Part shown: in pieces, positions 44,698 to 54,327 of the stretch | Position numbering within the stretch: the first letter of the stretch is position 1 | How the letters are laid out: the number at the start of each line of letters is the position of its first letter | DNA from: Mucilaginibacter sp. dw_454 | Lineage (GTDB): Bacteria; Bacteroidota; Bacteroidia; Sphingobacteriales; Sphingobacteriaceae | Length of the DNA: 64,000 nt | NCBI RefSeq assembly: GCF_018449775.1 | Contig: NZ_JAAVVB010000002.1 | Location: 496,001 to 560,000, forward strand | Reading direction: 5' to 3' | Position numbers and translations under genes: made by a program | The notes under the pieces: model-generated | The model's database searches: none | Seen by the model: only the letters and a program-made list of their open reading frames with translations | What the model was told of the DNA's origin: nothing

Positions 44698-45222
44698 CTA
44701 ATTAGGCCTTGCCTCGCCCCCGGGCACAATTACAGATTTTTTTGATGCTTTGATTTTGATGATCTGGTAAATTATACCGGCGAAGAAACAAAGTGTCAAT
44801 ATACCTAGCCCTTTTTGTATCGGCAGATCATTTGGCCCGCTTGCTATGGGGTGCGATATGGGTAACCGGGTTAATGTTTCTACAACCGCGGGGATGCAGG
44901 AAAGAAATAAGGACGCCGACATAACGATAGCCTGCAAATAGTCTGCAAACTTTCCAAATATGCGCATTGCTTTAACGTAAGTGCCAAATATCAGTAATAC
45001 CAAAATTACAACTGCAACGCTATGCGCGCCAGTAAAATGCCCGGTTTTCATAATAGGCAAAGAGGTTAAGCAGGTTATAACGGTCAGCAAAATATATAAC
45101 CGCCCGCGGCTGTTCGTTGGTATTATTTCCCCATCGGCAAATAAACTATAAGCGGCGGCAAACAAGGCAAGTACACTAATTGCAGTATGGATAATTCCTA
45201 ATAATGAAAGGTGGTTAGGCAT
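44698..45222 (-). CDS. Four-helix hypothetical membrane protein
   Basis: With the ATG at 45222 (MPNHLSLLGIIHTAIS) the protein has 174 residues and four membrane helices (about 8-27, 40-62, 68-90 and 135-155). A start 14 codons earlier is possible but adds an unlikely polar leader. It resembles the short DUF2231-like membrane proteins that follow the HTAIS...LAL first-helix pattern. A SHPIASGPND loop precedes the last helix. It is upstream of the VOC gene on the same strand with 100 bases between. Function unknown. Confidence 0.65.
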   Translation of the reverse strand: MPNHLSLLGIIHTAISVLALFAAAYSLFADGEIIPTNSRGRLYILLTVITCLTSLPIMKTGHFTGAHSVAVVILVLLIFGTYVKAMRIFGKFADYLQAIVMSASLFLSCIPAVVETLTRLPISHPIASGPNDLPIQKGLGILTLCFFAGIIYQIIKIKASKKSVIVPGGEARPN

Positions 45223-45297
45223 AATTGTGATGTTTAGCGTTAAAGGATGATTAATGTTAAACAAAATTTGCCTTAAATCAAAATAAATAATTGATTA

Positions 45298-45912
45298 TCA
45301 GTGGCTTTTAGGTTGGATAATTTTTTTGATGATCCTGTCTTGTATTTTAGCAAAAAAGGTAACCATGCAAATGGCTCCAATGGTAGCAAACAGCATATCT
45401 GATTGTGTATCCCATATATCGCCCTGCGTGCCTAAAAACGAGTCGCCGGATTGGCCGGAGGTTATAGAAACAAACCATTCTAAAAACTCATATAACATAC
45501 TTATAGCCATACACACCGTTACCGTTAACACCGGTAACCAGTTTTTTTTGGCGATGACGTTTCGGCGGATAAACACTTCGCGGGCTATCATTGCCGGTAC
45601 AAAGCCCTGTACAAAATGCCCCAGTTTGTCATAGTTATTACGCGACTGATGAAAAACATCCTTAACCCAGTTAAATAGAGGTACCTGTGCATAGGTATAA
45701 TGTCCGCCAATAAACAAAATATAGCAATGAAGCAATATCATTACATAAGTAAGTGTGCTGAATTTGAAGTTTTTGAAAGTGAAGATCAAGGCAAACAGAC
45801 CAAGTATTGCAGGAAATACTTCCAGTATCCAGGTAAAATAATCGTGAGGTTTAATAGCAGATATCGCCAATCCGGCTATGAACAAGAAAATCAGGATATA
45901 ATATTTTTTCAT
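45298..45912 (-). CDS. DUF2238 (YjdF-type) membrane protein
   Basis: The 204-residue inner-membrane protein has six predicted helices. It matches the DUF2238 pattern: a helical N-terminus, GGHYTYAQVPLFNW, the NNYDKLGHFVQGFVPAMIARE block with conserved acidic and His residues, MLYEFLEWFVSITSG and GTQGDIWDTQSDMLFATIGA. E. coli YjdF is the best-known relative, without a proven function. It is followed on the same strand, after 75 bases, by the four-helix membrane gene. Confidence 0.85.
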   Translation of the reverse strand: MKKYYILIFLFIAGLAISAIKPHDYFTWILEVFPAILGLFALIFTFKNFKFSTLTYVMILLHCYILFIGGHYTYAQVPLFNWVKDVFHQSRNNYDKLGHFVQGFVPAMIAREVFIRRNVIAKKNWLPVLTVTVCMAISMLYEFLEWFVSITSGQSGDSFLGTQGDIWDTQSDMLFATIGAICMVTFFAKIQDRIIKKIIQPKSH

Positions 45913-45943
45913 ATCCTAAATGTAACGTAAAATTTCAAATCAA

Positions 45944-46180
45944 CTAAATATGATACCCTTCCAACTGCTCAGCAATAAGGTTAAGCACATTTTCTGAAAC
46001 AACACCCGGGTTTTGGCAAACATGCAATATCTTATGATGATCGGGTTCAAAGCTGCCAATAAATTGCCCGTCTTTAAAAACCTCATACTTGCATTTATCA
46101 TCTTCATGATGCATATAATCGCGGACCTCGAAATGCTGATTTTCATGATCTACAACTACCGAAATTTCAAATTTTTCCAT
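45944..46180 (-). CDS. Small cytosolic hypothetical protein, 78 residues
   Basis: With the ATG at 46180 the protein reads MEKFEISVVVDHENQHFEV, then a His/Asp/Lys-rich loop (YMHHEDDKCKYEVFK) and GQFIGSFEPDHHKILHV. It is beta-rich, soluble and rich in His. The longer frame above 46180 is AT-rich and lacks coding character. It is divergent from the large sensor kinase, sharing a 157-base promoter region. No family was recognised. It could bind a metal, but this is only a composition remark. Confidence 0.6.
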   Translation of the reverse strand: MEKFEISVVVDHENQHFEVRDYMHHEDDKCKYEVFKDGQFIGSFEPDHHKILHVCQNPGVVSENVLNLIAEQLEGYHI

Positions 46181-46337
46181 GGTCAAGAAATAGTTTCTAA
46201 TTAACAAACCATAAAGCGCTATTATTGTTGTACAATTACTGTTACTAAAGCAAGAGAGACTAAAAATTTTCTTCTTTTCGCGAAGAGTATTAAATTGTGT
46301 TAAGCAAAACAGAAAGCTTACGCCGTGACCCCACATT

Positions 46338-48902
46338 ATGACAGACGATATCCAGGCCGATATTGCGGCAGTTTCTCAAATCCCACTAATAAATACACTG
46401 TTAGATGTGATTTGTGAAACCACAGGAATGCGTTTTGCTGCTGTTGCCCGGGTAACTGATACAAAATGGGTTACCTGCGCCACGAAGGACCTGATAAACT
46501 TTGGCCTTAAGCCGGGCGATGAGCTACCATTAACCACTACTATTTGTGACGAAATACGCCAAAGTCATCAAATGGTGGTGATTGATGACGTTGCTTTGGA
46601 TAAAGATTATAAAGACCATCACACACCGGCTATGTATGGTCTTAAAAGCTATATATCGATACCGATTTTTAGGAGAGGCAATGAGTTTTTTGGTACTTTA
46701 TGCGCCATAGACCCTGAACCTAAAATGCTGAACAATCCGCGGGTTATTGGCATGTTTACTTTATTTGCCGAGCTGATTGCCTTTCATCTTGATACTGCTG
46801 AAAAGCAAAACAAATCTGAAAGTGAGCTTGTCAGGGAGCAAAAAATAGTGCGCCTGCAACAAATTTATAATAAGGACCTTGCCCTGGCCAACGAAAAGTT
46901 AGCCGCAACTCAAAAACAACAAGAAGAGTTGCTGAAGCAATTAACATCGGCAAACGCCAAACTGCAGCAGGCTATTGAAACAGGCAATATGGGTACCTGG
47001 AGTATCGACCCGGTGAGCTACGAGGTTACCATGTCTGAATACATCAGAGAGCTATTTGGTTTCCCCTCAGAAGGCGCGATTAGTGTGGCGCAAATTTTAG
47101 AAACGATAGACCCGGCATACCAGGAGGCTTTGGCCACTATTTTGAGCCATGCCATGTTGCAACGTAAAGACAGCGACATAGAATATCCTATAAAAAATAT
47201 CCAAACAGGCGAGCGTAACTGGGTACGTGCTACCGGGCGTTTGTTTTTTGATGAAGAGGATAACATAACCGTATACTCGGGTGTGCTGATGGATATCACC
47301 AATCGTAAACGTGATGAGGATAAACAAGCCATGCTGGCCGCGATTATTGAATCTTCGGAAGATGCGATTGTGAGCAAAACGTTGGATGGCATAATCACCA
47401 GTTGGAATAACTCTGCAGAAAGAATGTTTGGCTTTCGCGAACATGAGGCTGTAGGTAAACATATATCGATCATCATTCCTGATGACCGCCTGGCCGAGGA
47501 GACGCAGATCATCAGCAAAGTGCGTAACAGCGAACGCGTGGAGCATTTTGAAACCATGCGCCGGGCTAAAGCGGGCAACGAGGTACCGTTATCGCTAACT
47601 GTATCACCGATACGTAATGAAAAAGGGGATGTAATAGGTGCATCAAAAATAGCGAGAGATATTAGCCGGCAAAAAGAAGCTGAAGAACGTTTACAAAGCT
47701 ATGCCGAGCACATGGAGATTTTAAACACTATTGGCCAAACTATCTCTGCCGATCTGGACACACAAGGCATCCTCCAAAAAGTAACCGATGCTACTACGCA
47801 ATTAACCGGTGCAGCATTCGGCGCTTTTTTCCATAACCTGGTTAACGACAAAGGCGAGTCATATACGTTGTATACGCTATCCGGTGCCCCTCGTGAAGCT
47901 TTTGAAAAATTTGGTATGCCACGAAACACCAAAGTGTTTGCGCCTACATTTAGTGGAGATGCAATTGTGCGGGTGGATGATATTACTAAAGACCCTCGAT
48001 ACGGAAAAAACAAACCACATAAAGGTATGCCCGACGGCCACTTACCTGTTGTGAGTTACCTTGCAGTGCCGGTACGCTCTAAAAACGGCGAGGTAATAGG
48101 CGGGTTATTTTTTGGTCATCCCAAAGCCGCTATGTTTAAAAAAGAGCATGAACAGTTAGCAGCAGGGGTAGCTGCACAGGCTGCCGTGGCGTTAGATAAT
48201 GCCAAACTGTATGGCGAGATCAAAGTTTTAAATGCTAAAAAAGACGAGTTTATTGGTTTAGCCAGCCATGAGTTAAAAACCCCGCTTACCGGCATTAACG
48301 GGTATTTGCAGATCATAGAACGCAGTATGCCTGCCGATGACCGCAATAAGAATTTTATCAAAAAAGCACTTGCGCAGGTAGGTAAGCTTACCTCATTGAT
48401 ATCCGATTTGCTGGATGTTTCTAAAATACAAACAGGAAAACTTCCGCTGTCTTATGCCAAATTTGATCTGTCAACTATACTTACAGAGGTGTCTGATATG
48501 ATGCAGCAAAGTCATATCACCCATCAAATAGAACTTCATTACAATAAAAAGTCTATTCATATCAATGCAGATCAGCAGCGTATTGAGCAGGTGTTAATCA
48601 ACCTCATTACCAATGCTATTAAATATTCGCCGGGTGCAGGCAAAGTCATTATCAATGCCGAGCTGATAGGCGAGAAGGTTAAGGTGTCTGTGCGCGATTT
48701 TGGTATCGGCATAGATAAGGATCAACACGATCGTATTTTCTCCAGGTTTTACAGGGTAGAAAACCTCGCCGCGCATATGTCCGGTCTGGGTATAGGCTTA
48801 TACATCAGCCATGAAATTATTGAGCGCCATAAAGGTAAAATGTGGGTAGATAGCGAGCTGGGTAAAGGCTCAACCTTTACATTTGAATTGCCGGTAGGGT
48901 AA
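46338..48902 (+). CDS. Cytosolic multi-sensor histidine kinase (GAF-PAS-PAS-GAF-HisKA-HATPase)
   Basis: The 854-residue protein has no membrane helices. Domains: GAF (about 15-160, SYISIPIFRRGNEFFGTLCA), coiled coil (about 165-210), a PAS-like domain (about 210-330), PAS (about 335-450, IITSWNNSAERMFGF), a second GAF (about 465-620), HisKA with H644 in LASHELKTPLTG, and a complete HATPase with the N box (INLITNAIKYSP), DFGIGI and GLGIGLYISHEI. It should autophosphorylate and signal to a response regulator, but none is adjacent, so it is an orphan kinase. GAF and PAS could bind a cofactor or nucleotide. Confidence 0.93.
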   Translation: MTDDIQADIAAVSQIPLINTLLDVICETTGMRFAAVARVTDTKWVTCATKDLINFGLKPGDELPLTTTICDEIRQSHQMVVIDDVALDKDYKDHHTPAMYGLKSYISIPIFRRGNEFFGTLCAIDPEPKMLNNPRVIGMFTLFAELIAFHLDTAEKQNKSESELVREQKIVRLQQIYNKDLALANEKLAATQKQQEELLKQLTSANAKLQQAIETGNMGTWSIDPVSYEVTMSEYIRELFGFPSEGAISVAQILETIDPAYQEALATILSHAMLQRKDSDIEYPIKNIQTGERNWVRATGRLFFDEEDNITVYSGVLMDITNRKRDEDKQAMLAAIIESSEDAIVSKTLDGIITSWNNSAERMFGFREHEAVGKHISIIIPDDRLAEETQIISKVRNSERVEHFETMRRAKAGNEVPLSLTVSPIRNEKGDVIGASKIARDISRQKEAEERLQSYAEHMEILNTIGQTISADLDTQGILQKVTDATTQLTGAAFGAFFHNLVNDKGESYTLYTLSGAPREAFEKFGMPRNTKVFAPTFSGDAIVRVDDITKDPRYGKNKPHKGMPDGHLPVVSYLAVPVRSKNGEVIGGLFFGHPKAAMFKKEHEQLAAGVAAQAAVALDNAKLYGEIKVLNAKKDEFIGLASHELKTPLTGINGYLQIIERSMPADDRNKNFIKKALAQVGKLTSLISDLLDVSKIQTGKLPLSYAKFDLSTILTEVSDMMQQSHITHQIELHYNKKSIHINADQQRIEQVLINLITNAIKYSPGAGKVIINAELIGEKVKVSVRDFGIGIDKDQHDRIFSRFYRVENLAAHMSGLGIGLYISHEIIERHKGKMWVDSELGKGSTFTFELPVG

Positions 48903-48924
48903 ACTCGTTAAGTTAAAGAACTCT

Positions 48925-49048
48925 GTCATCTCGAACGATAGTGAGAGATCTATACATTTGCATCGGACGGTTTGTTTAATTGCGTGTGTATAGATTTTTT
49001 CGCTACGCTCAAGAGAGCAATTCTCCCTTGTTCCTAGGTCGAAATGAC
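48925..49048. repeat. GTCAT...ATGAC palindromic element, ATCTCGAACG/ATCTATACA subtype
   Basis: The left end GTCATCTCGAACG...GAGAGATCTATACA and right end GTGTATAGA...CGAAATGAC pair. It lies between convergent genes. The longer loop includes CAAGAGAGCAATTCTCCCTTG, possibly an insertion. Confidence 0.85.
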
Positions 49049-49106
49049 ATATTTTTTTATTTTAATTACATTGGCTGGAAGTCTGTGTTGTCAGAATAAA
49101 AAAATC

Positions 49107-49142
49107 AAAAAGGGCGAATGATATTATCATTCGCCCTTTTTT
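49107..49142. terminator. Strong terminator after ferritin gene
   Basis: Arms 49107-49123 and 49125-49141 form a long palindrome GGGCGAATGATA/TATCATTCGCCC with A and T runs at the ends, so it can work in both directions. It is 26 bases past the ferritin stop. Confidence 0.88.
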
Positions 49143-49167
49143 ACAAAACATTTACAGATAGCTGTAA

Positions 49168-49719
49168 TTACGGTTTTTCTACCGTAACATCTTGTGCCAG
49201 GGTGGCGTCGTCCGGCGTGTTTTTTAATTCCATATCCAATTGATAAAGCGCGTCATTTTTAGCATTAGCACCACCTGCCACTTTAATTTTACTTAACAGG
49301 TCAAGCGCCAGAGTCTCTTCTTCGGTTTGTTCTTTTACAAACCATTGTATAAAGTTCCAGGTGGCCCAGTCTTTCTCGGCCATGCTCAGATCAACTATGG
49401 CGTATATTTTGGTTGTATTTTCTACTTCAGATTGAAAAACTTTCTCAAAGCAATCGTTAACGCTTAGCGGGTCGGGGCCTGGTGCAGGGATACTTGCGAT
49501 TACCACTTTTGCTCCGCGTTTTAAAATGTATTCCAGAAATTTCATCATGTGGTTACGCTCCTCGTTAGCATGTCTGAACAGAAAGTTCGATATGCCGTCG
49601 TAACCTTTATCGGCGGCCCATGAAGCATATGCCAGGTAGATCTGAGCATTATGCGCTTCGTTGGTCATTTGGTCATTAAGAGCTTGGGCAATTTTAGGTG
49701 ATAATCTGTTGGTTTCCAT
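49168..49719 (-). CDS. ftnA: Non-haem ferritin
   Basis: This 183-residue iron-storage protein forms a 24-subunit shell. All ferroxidase-centre residues of E. coli FtnA (E17, E50, H53, E94, Q127) are present with a constant offset of four: E21 in TNEAHNAQIY, E54 and H57 in ANEERNHMM, E98 in QSEVENTTK and Q131 in KEQTEEE. The length is a little above FtnA (165), the extra residues being an acidic C-terminal tail. It is a single gene with its own terminator. The iron-storage role is well supported. Confidence 0.95.
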   Translation of the reverse strand: METNRLSPKIAQALNDQMTNEAHNAQIYLAYASWAADKGYDGISNFLFRHANEERNHMMKFLEYILKRGAKVVIASIPAPGPDPLSVNDCFEKVFQSEVENTTKIYAIVDLSMAEKDWATWNFIQWFVKEQTEEETLALDLLSKIKVAGGANAKNDALYQLDMELKNTPDDATLAQDVTVEKP

Positions 49720-50110
49720 AAAAATTTAAACCAGTAAGGGGCTTAATAGTTTTAAGACTTTTTATTTTATTCTTAATGTTTATATTCATCCCAAATTTGT
49801 TGTGAATTGGTTGACGAAGTGTACTTTTAGATAAGTGACAAAGCTTGTTAACCGCTCATTAACAGATTAAAACAATATTAGAAATACCCCGCTTATATAA
49901 TAATACCCCCCTAATTACGTATAACCGAAAAGGCGTGCAAACTATGCTACATGCATTTTTTGGTTACCTAACGCCACGTAAGTTACTAACAACAACTTTA
50001 CATAGCGGCTTATTGATTAGATATACCTTTAACCAATTAAAACCAAAATCACAGAGCGTCAACGGCTCTTGATCTAAACAATTACAATTATCAATTTAAA
50101 TCTATTAAAA
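49720..50110. other. Long AT-rich divergent region without a gene
   Basis: These 391 bases separate divergent genes. A run of C (TACCCCCCTAATT, near 49903) and a small hairpin AGAGC...GCTCT (50053-50068) in the probable leader of the next gene are the only structures seen. No clear consensus promoter was found. A long leader is possible. Confidence 0.4.
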
Positions 50111-51658
50111 ATGAAAAACCAATTTTACTCCCTGCGTAACCTGGTATTGCTCCCTGTACTTGGTATTGCTTTAATTGGCGTAACCAGTTGTAAAAAAAGC
50201 ACGGCCCCCAACAATGGTGGCACGCAAAAACCTGCTACGGCAACAATTGACAGCACCGGCATAACTACCGGCACAGCCGAAGGTTTAAATTATACCGGCG
50301 CCGATGTTGACGATACTTATGCTTCGACTGATTTCCCTACCACAATTACCATAACTTTTAACGCCACCGGCAACGCTACTATCAGCCCGGCTACTACGTC
50401 GGGCGTGTCTATTGCTCAAACAGGCGGCAATGTAGTGGTTACCGCAACAGCTACGGGTGTAGCTTATAATTTAACCGGTACATCGGCTACCGGCTCTTTT
50501 AAAGTTTATAGCGACAAAAAATACTTGGTTACTTTAAATAATCTTAACCTCATTAACCCGGTAGGCCCTGCAATAAACCTGCAATCTAAAAAAAGAGCAT
50601 TCCTGGTGGTGGCCGACGGTACAACAAATACGCTTGCCGATGGCGCCGTTTACGCAACCGCGCCTAATGGTGAAGATCAAAAAGGTACCATCTTCACAGA
50701 AGGCCAACTGATATTTAGCGGAAATGGTACACTTAATGTCACAGGGAACAACAAACACGCTATTTGCAGCGATGATTACATTCGTGTAAGCACCGGTAAA
50801 ATCAATGTATTAAACTCGAAAAGCGATGGCATCCATACTAATGACGGCGTTATTGTTGACGGAGGCACTATCGTAATCAATTCTGCCAGCGATGGTATTG
50901 AAGCTGAAGAAGGCGAGATCATTATTAATGGTGGCGCGTTAAATATCACTTCAGTAGGTAAAGGCATTGTAACCTCATATGATGATACTGATGGATCTGT
51001 TGCCCGTTACATTATCATCAATGGTGGTAACATCATCGTCAAATCAACCACAGACGAAGGTATTTCAAGCAAAGGCAGTTTAACTATTAATAAAGGCACC
51101 ATCAACTCAAGCGCCAGCGACGACGCATTTAAAGCAGACTCTGCCATTTTTATTAACGGTGGTAAAATGTATGCACTGAGTTCGGCCAATGACGGATTTG
51201 ACTCGAACGGTGTATTAGATATTAACGGTGGTACTGTAGTAGCCATTGGCGCTCCGGTAACAGAGTCAGGCTTAGATTGCGATACCCGCCAGCTGAAAAT
51301 CACAGGCGGCCAGGTAATTGCAACCGGAGGCAGCACCAGTGCCCCAAGCACCAGTTCGACCGTAAACTCTGTTATTTTAGGTGCAGGTACTGCACAGTTA
51401 ATTCATATCGAGTCGGTAAGTGGTGTTGAGGCTTTAACTTTCCAGGCACCGGTTGCTTACGGCACATTAGTTTTTGCCAGTGCTAAACTTAAAACCAATA
51501 CATCATATAATGTTTATACCGCAGGTAGTATTGCTTCAGGTATTAGTTTTAATGGATTCTTTACTGCAGGTACTTATACTGCCGGTACTAAGTCTGCCGC
51601 TACATTTACCACTGGCAGCGTAGTTACCAAAGTTGGCGGCACCATTACTACAAATTAA
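50111..51658 (+). CDS. Beta-helix lipoprotein, Cthe_2159-like carbohydrate-binding family
   Basis: The 515-residue surface lipoprotein has a lipobox ending in GVTSC, then a Thr/Ala/Gly-rich linker (about 28-60). The main part is a right-handed beta-helix with repeated IIINGG turns (INGGALNIT, INGGNIIVK, INGGKMYAL, INGGTVVAI) and Asp-rich edges such as KSDGIHTNDG and SASDGIEAEEG. This is the pattern of the calcium-binding Cthe_2159 (PF14262) proteins, which bind acidic polysaccharides. It has no evident catalytic motif. It would hold pectin- or alginate-like polymers at the cell surface. Confidence 0.85.
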   Translation: MKNQFYSLRNLVLLPVLGIALIGVTSCKKSTAPNNGGTQKPATATIDSTGITTGTAEGLNYTGADVDDTYASTDFPTTITITFNATGNATISPATTSGVSIAQTGGNVVVTATATGVAYNLTGTSATGSFKVYSDKKYLVTLNNLNLINPVGPAINLQSKKRAFLVVADGTTNTLADGAVYATAPNGEDQKGTIFTEGQLIFSGNGTLNVTGNNKHAICSDDYIRVSTGKINVLNSKSDGIHTNDGVIVDGGTIVINSASDGIEAEEGEIIINGGALNITSVGKGIVTSYDDTDGSVARYIIINGGNIIVKSTTDEGISSKGSLTINKGTINSSASDDAFKADSAIFINGGKMYALSSANDGFDSNGVLDINGGTVVAIGAPVTESGLDCDTRQLKITGGQVIATGGSTSAPSTSSTVNSVILGAGTAQLIHIESVSGVEALTFQAPVAYGTLVFASAKLKTNTSYNVYTAGSIASGISFNGFFTAGTYTAGTKSAATFTTGSVVTKVGGTITTN

Positions 51659-51681
51659 TAGTAAGCGGATTATTATATAAG

Positions 51682-51712
51682 GCGGATAGTTGAAAAGCTA
51701 TCCGCTTTTTTT
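51682..51712 (+). terminator. Terminator after the beta-helix lipoprotein gene
   Basis: Stem GCGGATAG/CTATCCGC (51682-51689 with 51698-51705) is followed by seven T. Confidence 0.85.
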
Positions 51713-51820
51713 GTGAAAACTTGGCACGCGCCGATCGGGTGAGTCCCCGACGATAAAGCCTTGAAAAAATTATTAATAGCCGTATATTGCTCTCCTAAAA
51801 TAACTGTCTTATTAAACGCA

Positions 51821-54121
51821 ATGAATAAGTTTCTACTTCTGGCCATACCTATGGCCGTAGCGCTGACTGCCGACGCGCAACAAACTCCCGCTATAACTGC
51901 CCAGGACTACGCCCGGGCCGAAAGCCGCTTGGGTTACAATACCTCATCTTTAATTACAGGCACCGGCACGCGACCGGTTTGGTTGCCCGATGATCGGTTT
52001 TATTACCATACCGGTGCTTCTGAAGGGAGCCAGTTTATTTTGGTCGATCCCGCTACCGGCAAAAAGGCTCCGGCTTTTGATCACCAGAAACTGGCCGCAG
52101 CTTTATCTGCAGCTACCGGAAAGAAATATCTCGCTAATGATTTGCCTTTTGTCAAAATCGCTTTTACAGACAACGGCAAAGGGGTAACCTTTAGCGCAGA
52201 AGGCAAACAATGGAAATATGAGGATGATAAAGTTGTTGCTGATGCCAGCCCGGTAAAACCAACACATACAGGCGGACGTCGTGCTGCTTATAATGAGGTG
52301 GCTTCGCCGGACGGACAAAAGGTAGCTTTCATCAGGGACTTTAATTTATGGGTACGCGATGTAAAAAGCGGCCAGGAAACGCAGCTAACTACTAACGGCG
52401 TTAAAGACGACGGCTATGCCACCGACAACTCAGGCTGGGCAAAAAGCGATATGGCGATACTGGTTTGGTCGCCCGATTCAAAAAAGATAGCTACGTTTCA
52501 GCAGGACGAGCGTAAGGTAAACAATATGTACCTGGTAAGCACCAAAGTAGGCGCACCAAAGCTAAGCGAATGGAAGTATCCATTCCCTGGTGATACAGAA
52601 ATACCGATGCTTACCCGTGTGATCATTGATGTAGATAATCCGAAAGTGATTAAACTGCAATGCGACCCTGATCCGCACCGCTCTACCGTAAGTGATGATA
52701 TTAAAGGCGGTGATGGCTGGGCTGATGTATATTGGAGCGATGATGCCACCAAACTGGTGTTTGCATCAACCAACCGCGACCATAAAGTTGAAAAAGTACG
52801 TATGGCCGATGCTGCTACCGGTGCGGTGCGCGAGATATTTACCGAGACATCTAAAACGCAATTCGAATCTGGCTGGGATGATGTGAACTGGAGGTATCTA
52901 AGCAAAACCAACGAGATACTGTGGTTCTCTGAGCGCGATAACTGGGGACATCTATATCTATATGATGCTGCCACCGGTAAATTAAAGAACCAGGTAACCA
53001 AAGGCGATTTTGTAGTTACTAACGTAGTGAAGGTTGATGAAAAGACACGCACGGTGTATTTTACTGCTGACGGGTTGGAAGCCGAGAACCCATATTTTAG
53101 CCAACTATGCAAAGTAGGTCTGGATGGTAAAGGATTTACAGTACTAACTCCAAACGCTGGTAATCACACCGCCAGCTTATCGCCGCAAGGCAAATATATC
53201 GTAGATACTTATTCAAAGCCTGATGTTCCGCCGGTAACTGTTATCCGCGACGCGAAGGGTAAGCAGTTGATTGAATTAGAGAAAGCCGATATTTCTAAAT
53301 TGGTAGCTACGGGTTGGAAACCCTGTGTTCCATTCTCAGTAAAAGCTGCAGACGGCAAAACCGATATTTATGGGTTAATGTATGTGCCTGCCAAGTTAGA
53401 CCCCAATAAGAAATATCCTGTTATTGACTATATCTATCCTGGCCCGCAGGGTGGTAGTGTGGGTAATTGGTCGTTTGTGGCTACGCGCGGCGACAATGGC
53501 GCGCTTGCCGAGTTAGGCTTTGTGGTTGTTGAAATTGAAGGTACCAGCAATCCATTACGTTCAAAAAGTTTCCATGACATGGCTTATGGCGATATGGCTG
53601 CAAATACTTTGGCAGATCAAGTGACCGGCATTAAACAACTGGCTGCTAAATATCCATATATAGATTTGGATAAAGTTGGTATTTGGGGACACTCAGGTGG
53701 TGGTTTTGCTACTGCGGGCGCAATGTTTAGATATCCTGATTTCTTTAAAGTGGGTATAGCCGAATCAGGCAATCATGATAACCGCAATTACGAAGATAAC
53801 TGGGGCGAACGCTACAATGGTTTGTTAGAAAATGCCAATTACGAAGAGCAAGCCAACGAGAATCTGGCAAAAAACCTGAAAGGCAAACTCATGCTGGTTC
53901 ATGGCTTAATGGACGATAATGTGCCGCCGCAGAATACCCTGCTGGTAGCCGAGGCCTTGGAGAAAGCTAATAAGAGCTTTGATTTAGTAATCTTTCCAAA
54001 CAGCCCACACGGTTATGGCCAGTACTCATTCTACATGATGCGCCGCCGTTGGGATTATTTTGTAAAGAATTTGCTGGGTGCTGAGCCACCGGTTGATTAC
54101 CCGCTGGGCGCTTCAAAATAG
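51821..54121 (+). CDS. Exported S9 family dipeptidyl peptidase (DPP IV-like)
   Basis: The ATG at 51821 gives 766 residues starting with a signal peptide (MNKFLLLAIPMAVALTADA, cut before QQTP); an upstream TTG start at 51761 is rejected. Residues 40 to about 520 form the eight-bladed propeller with WSPDSKKIA repeats and a Glu-containing segment. The C-terminal alpha/beta-hydrolase domain has the triad S625 in GIWGHSGGGF, D698 in GLMDDNVPP and H730 in PNSPHGYG, with spacings close to human DPP4 (630/708/740). It cleaves Xaa-Pro or similar dipeptides from peptides in the periplasm. A terminator follows. Confidence 0.93.
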   Translation: MNKFLLLAIPMAVALTADAQQTPAITAQDYARAESRLGYNTSSLITGTGTRPVWLPDDRFYYHTGASEGSQFILVDPATGKKAPAFDHQKLAAALSAATGKKYLANDLPFVKIAFTDNGKGVTFSAEGKQWKYEDDKVVADASPVKPTHTGGRRAAYNEVASPDGQKVAFIRDFNLWVRDVKSGQETQLTTNGVKDDGYATDNSGWAKSDMAILVWSPDSKKIATFQQDERKVNNMYLVSTKVGAPKLSEWKYPFPGDTEIPMLTRVIIDVDNPKVIKLQCDPDPHRSTVSDDIKGGDGWADVYWSDDATKLVFASTNRDHKVEKVRMADAATGAVREIFTETSKTQFESGWDDVNWRYLSKTNEILWFSERDNWGHLYLYDAATGKLKNQVTKGDFVVTNVVKVDEKTRTVYFTADGLEAENPYFSQLCKVGLDGKGFTVLTPNAGNHTASLSPQGKYIVDTYSKPDVPPVTVIRDAKGKQLIELEKADISKLVATGWKPCVPFSVKAADGKTDIYGLMYVPAKLDPNKKYPVIDYIYPGPQGGSVGNWSFVATRGDNGALAELGFVVVEIEGTSNPLRSKSFHDMAYGDMAANTLADQVTGIKQLAAKYPYIDLDKVGIWGHSGGGFATAGAMFRYPDFFKVGIAESGNHDNRNYEDNWGERYNGLLENANYEEQANENLAKNLKGKLMLVHGLMDDNVPPQNTLLVAEALEKANKSFDLVIFPNSPHGYGQYSFYMMRRRWDYFVKNLLGAEPPVDYPLGASK

Positions 54122-54140
54122 TAAGACTAAACTGCTATTT

Positions 54141-54175
54141 AAAGCGGATAACCATTTGGTTATCCGCTTTTTTTG
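54141..54175 (+). terminator. Terminator after the S9 peptidase gene
   Basis: Perfect 13-base stem AAAGCGGATAACC/GGTTATCCGCTTT (54141-54153 with 54158-54170), loop ATTT, followed by a T run. Confidence 0.9.
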
Positions 54176-54192
54176 TTTTCTTTCTCAATCTC

Positions 54193-54268
54193 GTCATTGC
54201 GAGCGTAGCAATTTCCGGATAAGCGGCCTCATCAGAGATCGCCACGCTCGTTCCTCGCTCGGGATGAC
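54193..54268. repeat. GTCAT...ATGAC palindromic element, ATTGCGAG subtype with GGATAAGCGG core
   Basis: The core TCCGGATAAGCGGCCTCAT is shared with the copies at 55801 and 55935, and the right arm ends CTCGGGATGAC. The left half is slightly shortened. Confidence 0.9.
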
Positions 54269-54305
54269 GGGTGTTATTTTAAAAAGTTTTTATTTTAAGA
54301 TATTT

Positions 54306-54321
54306 ATCGTAATATTGCGAT
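54306..54321. promoter_or_regulatory. ArsR-type operator before arsR
   Basis: ATCGTAATATTGCGAT is a near-palindrome (ATCG-YAATATTR-CGAT) with a -7-like TAATATTG inside it (54310-54317), ending 6 bases before the arsR ATG. A close copy precedes the next gene. Binding by ArsR would shut off its own promoter. Confidence 0.6.
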
Positions 54322-54327
54322 TGATAT

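Noticed and set aside
47018..47578. 186-residue open frame on the minus strand inside the sensor kinase gene
   Set aside because: It is antisense to conserved PAS-domain codons and has no recognisable domain; it is a shadow frame.
52498..53112. 204-residue open frame on the minus strand inside the S9 peptidase gene
   Set aside because: It is antisense to the propeller domain with Ser/Val-rich low-quality composition; it is a shadow frame.
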